A stretch of DNA of 64,000 nt, taken from positions 179,821-243,820 of the forward strand of contig JAUIRK010000216.1 of assembly GCA_030549495.1 (NCBI GenBank). Reading direction: 5' to 3'. This stretch comes from Nectonema munidae. Its lineage: Eukaryota > Nematomorpha > Nectonematoida > Nectonematidae. Of the stretch, positions 57,140 through 64,000 are shown piece by piece; positions within the stretch are counted from its first letter, which is position 1, and each line of letters starts with the position of its first letter. A program made the translations under genes and the position numbers. The notes beneath the pieces were generated by a model. It was given only the letters and a program-made list of their open reading frames with translations. It was not told where the DNA came from and did no database searches.

Positions 57140-57900
57140 CACAACATAACTCTAGCGACGGGCCTGTATATACACCTTTTAATATATATATATATATATA
57201 TATGATTGCGTATTGATGATTATTCAATAAATCTTTATTTCTAAAAGTTTATAAACTAAAATTAATATTAGCTGACATTTTTTCTGAGATTTATCTTAAG
57301 AAAAAAAATCAATTAGCATTCCAAAAGCTCCATATAGTGAAGTAAATGAAAGATTGAAATGAATTATAAGACAAACCATAGAAATAAATGCTACTCTAAT
57401 CAATTCCCTTGCTCCAAAAATTAATTTAGCACCTGATGAAAATGTTATACAATAATTAATTTGTTAAAACTAAAAGTAAACAAAATGTGTAATATTACTT
57501 CATCTCATAAAAATATAAGTTTTAAGATGTAGTCATTTTTCTACCTATGAAATTAAGTAAAGCATAGGAGGAAAGTTGTATACACTTTGATAAGTCTAGA
57601 AACTCAAAAAACATCAATATATCAGCGGTGTGATAATGGCTCAGTAATGGTGTTTATCAATTTTTAAAAGACAAGCGTATCAAGCGACTATAATATATTC
57701 CTTCTGAAGGAAGGAGAAAATAATAGCGTAACACGGCTTTATATTTTTGTTTTTTACAACAATGTAAACTCAAATGAGTGCTAACTCTATTTGATCGAGA
57801 AAAGCGTATATTTGGTATGGGTGGAAATGAGACAAAAAAGTTTGCATTCTGTGATACTACAAGAATAAAATGCAGATTCCCAGTACCCTTTCCATCACTT
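56153..57900. other. Intron DNA of unit 2
   Basis: As in unit 1; no LARS2 C-terminal exon recognised. Confidence 0.45.
57111..57203. repeat. Poly-C (30 nt), MITE-like tip and (TA)n, unit 2
   Basis: 30 C followed by A (unit 1 has 32 C followed by G), and a shorter TA run. Confidence 0.7.
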
Positions 57901-57904
57901 CTAC

Positions 57905-60215
57905 AGTAAAATTCAGATATATCGGATTTATACGGACCACAAAAATTATCCGATATATCCGAATTTAACATAAGAATTCAGAGGAATAACTTTTTTGTTA
58001 TCAAATAAATCATTAGATACATAAAATCATCAATTTAAATCATATTTGAATTGAAATTGAATTTTTAGATCTTAACGATTTATTTCATCAAAAAACATGA
58101 CAATATCACAGAAATAAAACATAATAACTTGTATTTATTTAAGAATACAAGTGAGAAGGAACAAGAAGGAACGAAACAATGAGAAAATACATGTTTGCAT
58201 CATATGTTGATTACTTCGTTACTAATATAATATTTATTTAAGAATATTTATGTACTACACGATTGAAAAAAGTTTGTAATAATAGACTGCTTTGATTTTA
58301 AATCTGATTGTGTGAGGACCAGATTCACAAACTGCTCTGCCATTTGTAAAATATCGACGTGATCATCGCAAGAAAGAAAAATAGTAAATCTAACACAGTC
58401 AATAACATGAAGCGCATCTAACCTGGTTGTAACAGTTAAAGATTGAGATTCGATAGGAGTATCTTCTAGATTATTCGAGACTATGTGTTGATCAGATCGT
58501 TGATCAGATGATGCTATGACATCATCAATATCTGAATCATGCATTGATGGCATATCACAGTTTCTTTTCAAGTTGACTCCGTACATTTCTGAAATCTTTT
58601 TTATCATTGTCAAAAGTTTCTGAAACTTCTTCAATGTCAACATCAGTGGAAACAAAACCAACATTGCGGTAACAATTTTGAACGGTTTTTTGCTTTACAA
58701 TAGACCATACAGATTTTACTGTAAACAGGCATTTGATTAAATCCCACTTGAGATCTTGATTTGCTTCAGCTGCTTCTAATCTTCTACGTGTAGCTAAAAC
58801 TTTTCTGTAGTGGAATTTAAATTTTGAATGATGCCTCCATTCATGTGCTGTGTACACGGTTTTTGTGTTCGGTGGAAGAAAAAAATTAATTTTGTTGAGT
58901 TCTAAATCTCGATGAGGGGTACAGTTATCAAGAATCATCGCAATTTTTGGATCTTCTTTCATCTAAGTTTCTAATCCATTTCTCAAATATATCGCTGCGC
59001 ATCCATGCTTTTTTATTGAACTTGTATTCCACCGGTGTACGTAAGATGTTTCTAAATCGATTTTGAAATTTTACAATTGCAAGTATAGGGAGTTTGTCTT
59101 TCCCATTCTTATTCGCACCAACCAACAGAGTAATTTTTCATTAGGCTGCTTTTTGCCGTGGTACTTCTGTCTATAAATCCTAGAGAATTTTTGGGAAGCA
59201 TTTGCCAATATAATGCGGTTTCGTTGGCGTTAGAAATATCTGAAGGTTTGTACTTTTGTAGAATGTTTTTTAAATCTCTTTCTTTCCAAGCTTCAACAAC
59301 ATTTAAATCAGCACCGCCCGACTCTCCAGCTTTTGAATTTTTTCCAATGGCCCATCTGATTTTCCACCTCTCAATCCAGCTTCCAGATATACCAAACTGA
59401 TAACCAAATTCCTTTGCAATGTAATTGGCTTTTTGAATACGCATCGATTTATCAATACGTAAATTAGGAAAGAAGAGTGCAACATCATCAAAAGTCAAAT
59501 CTCACTCGTTTTTTTCATTGATTTTCTTTCCGTTGGCTTTTTCATAAAGTTCTTTAATTTTATGTCGATTTTTTATGAGATCATTTAATGTTTGAGGTTT
59601 CATACTAAACTTTGCAGCTAAATCTAGTTGCTTTGTATTGAGATTCTTCTCATAGAACGTTTATTATTTCATAACTTTCTTTTAATGTTTTTGTTTGTCG
59701 CTTTTGTTTGACTTGCTCTGCTATTTTTAAAAAAGAAACAAAAGTTATTGAAAAATAATAAAAATCAACACATGGAATTTACAAACAGCTTTTATTTAAG
59801 GCTTTTAATACAAATAATTATTTAATTGAAAACAATATAAATAAACACGTAAAACAAAAAGTATATTCTATATAAGTAATGCTATAAAAAAATTCTTAAT
59901 TAAAAATAGATTATAAAAGACTTTTGAAATGTTTATAAAATAAAAACAAAAAAACTTATGAGTTAGAAAAGTAAGTTTTTATTCAAAAAGATAATAAACA
60001 AATTTTATGTTCAATAAGTTTAAGTTATGTATTCTAAAATTTAATCCGATATACACGAATCATTTTCATTTTTTAAATGCAATTTTAAAATTGCTTAAAG
60101 CAATTTTTTAACACTGAAAACAAAAAAAGATTGGGACTGAAATATTTCTCCGATAATATCGATTATCCGAGTCCGATATATCCGATTTTTATATACAATA
60201 CAGTAAAACTTTATT
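57905..60215 (-). mobile_element. Tigger-like element, unit 2
   Basis: Copy of the unit 1 element with the same CAGTAAAA-type tips and internal CGGATATATCGG repeats. Confidence 0.75.
58248..59498 (-). pseudogene. Tigger transposase, unit 2
   Basis: The open pieces are longer than in unit 1: 59109-59498 reads through the HTH to YKPSDISNANETALYWQMLP, where the first catalytic Asp is Asn. 58928-59125, 58555-58962 (second Asp in AMILDNCTPH) and 58248-58664 complete the layout. Compared with unit 1, FGISGSWIERWKIRWAIG differs at two residues. It is not intact, because frames still shift between pieces. Confidence 0.85.
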
Positions 60216-60219
60216 TCAT

Positions 60220-62120
60220 GAATACCTTTAACAGTGAATAACTTCTCGACGTTATCTAGGTTTTTCAATATAAAGGTTTGGCATACCAAGGCTAAACTTT
60301 TAGTACCAATTTTTGAATGGCTCTAATTTTCAAAAATAGTCGATCAATGATTTTATTTTTTAATAGGGTTTATAAAAAATAATTCCTACGAGGCCTTCAA
60401 AAATGAAATTATTTTATGAAAAGGCGGTTAAATGAGAAAAAAAATAAATAAGTATTTAAGAACTAGAACTCTATGCAAGGATCAAAGCTATATTATAATA
60501 TTATATAATGTTCTACTATTTTAATTGAAATTTATTATTTTTTTAGAACTTAGATGTAACAGAACAATCTTATCCCATATAAAAGAGAGAATTTTAATAT
60601 TTTTATAAATAAATTTGTTCATTCTTTTATTTTACACATACACTCTTAAAATTGTATCAGGGCGCCTTAAATATTAGCATCGTTTATTGAATTCCGATTG
60701 AAGCTGCATAATATAGACTATAGATGGTGTTTTTTATTTGCAAAATGATTTTGATATGTATTGCAACTAGGGATATACCGATTCCAGAAATTTATCCGAC
60801 ACTGATCCTACCATAATTTTGTAAATGCCAATACATCAGGAAGGTACATTCTCAAAAAATCTAAAAAAATTAATTAAAATACTAATTATAATATGCTAAA
60901 AAACATTTAAAATAAAAAATATTTTACATACATATTGAAAGCACCATTTCAAAAATTCTACACAAAAGGTCAAAACACTTAACTTTAAAATTACGGTTTT
61001 ATTTCATGAAAACCGGTTTTTTAGAAATTTTCCTTATTTGTTTTGAAAAAAACTTTAACTGTTTTCAATATATATTTTTTATGATATATATATATAATTT
61101 GAAAGCTTATCGTTTTCTGTATATGCTAGAATAATTTATTTTTGCAAAAGCTTTTTAATTTTTTGAATTGGACTTTACTTGATAAAATTTGGTCTAAATT
61201 TTAGTAAAAAAAAGTGACTACCTTTTGTTAAAAATATATGTCAAGATTTAAACAAAATTTTTTATTGAAAATGGCATCATTGGAAAGCTATACTCTTTGT
61301 GCTTAACATAGGCTATTTAAAAGAAAACTTTATGCGAGAATTTTTTTTAAATACATTTTAAATCATGCCTGTCTTAAGATCATCATTTTACCCGCATTTT
61401 GCATGTCATTTAGTTTTTGAAAAAATTTCAAATATTTTTTATAAGCCTTTGAACAATACGCACAATTTTGCTATTTTCACAATATTTTAGCGTGTAAAAT
61501 GAATAATTATGTTTTTTTTCTTTTTTTTTGTATATTCATAAAATATACCTAATATTTAAACATAAAACGTTGAAAAAATTAAAAAAAATTGTAATGCAAA
61601 TTTTAAACATATTTACATTTTTTAAATATATCGTTGACTCCCGTTACTTTAGTTTCCTATATGCATGATTTGATAAAAATTATTAGAGAAACTACGTTTA
61701 TCTTTCTATTCTAAAAGTAACGGAAAAAATAGGTTTGCAAAGATAATATGTTCTTCTTTTGATACCTAATTTTAATTAATTACACTAAAAAACAAAAAAT
61801 TTGAGGCAAGCATGAAAAATAGTGAAAATAATCAAATTTGATACACTGATTTCATTTATGATACTTATTTTGACGGTACTCATCCGAATTCAGAGATAGA
61901 GGTCTGAACATACATTAAAGTTTTATATACAATTTTTAGCCTTTATTTGCTACAGTATATTATATTTATTTTAAATTCAATCAAAATAAACTTACAAAAC
62001 TCCTGAGTATGTTGAAAAAACTATTTTAATTATGTTATATTATTTTGAATTTGTTTAATTTTTTGTGTTGAATATTGATTTGTTTATAGTTGAAAAGTCT
62101 TTCAAAATTAAAGTCTATTT
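60220..62120. other. AT-rich spacer, unit 2
   Basis: Matches 51560-53455 with scattered differences (for example a 4-base shortening at AAAACATTTAAAAT near 60900). Confidence 0.5.
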
Positions 62121-62126
62121 ATTTCA

Positions 62127-63818
62127 ATGATTTCATCTAATTCAAATCACAGAAAGTGTATCAATGATGTAAACTCCTTTTGTTACATTTGTGGCGAGTT
62201 CACAAAAGTTTCACAACGCCGTTCTATTACCGCATTACTAAAAGCAGCATACCATAGTTATTTTGATTGCAAAATTGGTGATCAAGATAAATCGTGGGCT
62301 CCACATATTTCATGCAAGTCTTGTTATAACGCCCTCACTGCTTGGTACAATGGTAGAAAATCTTCATTCAAGTTCGCTGTACCAATGATATGGAGGGTTC
62401 CGACGAATCATGCTGACGACTGCTATTTTTGTTTGACCAAAATAAAGGGTTTCAAACATGCCTCCAGGAGGAAAATTGATTATCCAGATATTCCATCAGC
62501 CATTAGGCCTGTCAATCATTCTAAGGATTATCCTTTACCTTGTCCACCAGAAAAGAAAAATGATTTTTTATTGGAGGAGGAAATTACATTTGAAGATTCA
62601 ACTTCTCGAAGATCAAGTAAATCCCCTTGTTTATGGGAATCTGATTCTCAACCTAGCCTTTTACGCAGGTGGAAGTAAATGATTTGATTCGAGATCTTTA
62701 CCACACAAAAGATCTCTCTGAGTTATTGGTTTCAAGGCTCAAACAGAATAATTTAGTAGAGAAAGAAGTTCTCATCACGAAATATAGAAGCAGAAATTTT
62801 GAAATTGCATCTTTTTTTTGAAAGCGAAAACCGTTTATGTTATTGTAAAAATGTTCCTGTCTTGTTTGATTGTTTGGGTTTCCAGCATGAGTCGTCTGAA
62901 TGGAGGCTTTTTATCGACTCCTCCAAAAGAAGTCTGAAGGCTGTATTACTTCATAACGGTAATAAATATCCTAGTGTCCCACATGCTTACTAAACTCACT
63001 TGAAAGAATCTTATGACAACATGGAGCTTTTACTTGAAGCAGTTAAATATTCTCAACATCAGTGGAGCTTATGCGGTGATTTTAAAGTTATCGGCTTTTT
63101 AATGGGAATGCAGGCAGGCTTCACCAAATATTGTTGCTTTCTCTGTCATTGAGACAGCAGGGCGGTTTCTGAACACTACAGAAAGAAGGACTGGGGCGAA
63201 AGAACTTCATTTCAACGAGGAAACTACAGTATAAAAGAAGTTCCACTTGTTAATATGAACAAAGTTCTTTTACCTCCCCTACATATTAAGTTGGGGCTGA
63301 TGAAAAACTTCGTTAAAGCACTTCACAAGCCTAGCCCAGCTTTTTGATCACTTGGCAAAACTTTTTCCAAAATTAAGCTCAGCAAAACTGAAAGAAGGAA
63401 TATTCGTAGGGCCACAGATTCGAGAAGTTATTAAGGATGGATGTTTTGAAGGGCTCCTGGAATACAAAGAATTAAGGGCTTGGAAGGCATTTAAATCAGT
63501 CTGCAGTGGTTTTTGGGAAACACGCGTTCTCCAAATTACAAAAATCTCATTGATGAGTTACTTGCCTCCTATGAGGACTTGAAATGTCGAATGTCGCTAA
63601 AAATACATTTTCTTCACTCCCATCTTGACTCTTTTCCTCCAAACTTGGGTGCTGTCAGTGACGAGCATGGTGAAAGATTTCACCAAGATATAAGCAAAAT
63701 GGAGTAAAGCTACAAAGGAAGGTGGAATCCAAGTACGATGGGGGATTACTGTTGGATGTTATATCGCGATAACCCTGATAAAAGTTTCAAGAAGTCGTCA
63801 AAGAGGAAATATTTTTAA
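62127..63818 (+). pseudogene. Zinc-cluster, transposase-like protein of unknown family, unit 2
   Basis: The zinc-like N-terminal part is open for 183 codons here (62127-62678): FCYICGEFTKVSQRRS, WAPHISCKSCYNALTAWYNG, then FAVPMIWRVP and DCYFCLTKIKGFKHAS, ending SLLRRWK. The CKSC pair lost in unit 1 is kept. Downstream, extra bases in T runs (near 62812 and 63343) and a missing T near 63513 shift frames relative to unit 1, and the shared stops remain. The later part again has LFIDSSKRSLKAVLLHNG, CCFLC, HFLHSHLD and GERFHQD. Confidence 0.82.
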
Positions 63819-64000
63819 TCATTTTTTAGTTTTTGTCAAAAAATAATAAATTTTCTCTTATCTTTCAAAGTGATTCCTTTATACAATTTAATTGATAATA
63901 GCACAAAAACTAGATATGATAGAGAAAAACGGTAAAAAGATTTGAACTTTTCATGGTCGAAATAGTATAAAAAGTATAAGATGATGCTTGCCTCAGAAAA

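Larger units (their letters stand above)
55337..64000. repeat. Tandem unit 2 (reaches window end)
   Basis: Same content and order as unit 1. The window ends in CTTGCCTCAGAAAA, which in unit 1 is just before the junction, so unit 2 is complete to within a few bases. Whether a third unit follows cannot be seen. Confidence 0.95.

Overview
The window is AT-rich animal DNA: large introns, few genes and many decayed transposons. The repertoire (ZBED-type hAT, piggyBac, pogo/Tigger, LINE fragments, tRNA-derived SINEs and a zinc-cluster protein family common in arthropod genomes) points to an arthropod; a copepod or sea louse would fit, but the sequence alone does not prove this.

The only host gene I can support is a mitochondrial leucyl-tRNA synthetase (LARS2) on the + strand. 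Thirteen exons were found (14887-47482), all with GT/AG borders and mutually compatible phases. Together they give about 780 codons, from just before the HIGH-like motif, through a degenerate editing (CP1) region and the KMSKS motif, into the anticodon-binding domain. The first exon(s), with the start codon and import signal, and the last exon(s) were not found.

Region by region. 1-14.9 kb, upstream: tRNA-like SINEs, Tigger relics, several LINE reverse-transcriptase fragments, a 342-bp tandem repeat and a ZBED-like hAT relic. 14.9-37.8 kb: exons 1-11, with introns holding a LINE (intron 2), a Tigger relic between 163-bp direct repeats (intron 4), MITE-like pieces, and a piggyBac inside a ZBED-hAT (intron 10). 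37.8-46.4 kb, intron 11: a LINE tail, an abnormal homopolymer block, a hAT with a perfect 8-bp target-site duplication, and a hAT inserted in a piggyBac. 46.7-64.0 kb: an 8.67-kb unit present twice in tandem. Each unit holds LARS2 exon 13, a Tigger element (minus strand) and one copy of an uncharacterised zinc-cluster, transposase-like gene (plus strand).

The most unusual items are the tandem unit, which duplicates a coding exon of 52 codons in phase 0-0 (a real duplication or two haplotypes assembled in series), the uncharacterised DDE-like family, and the two opposite nestings (piggyBac in hAT, hAT in piggyBac).
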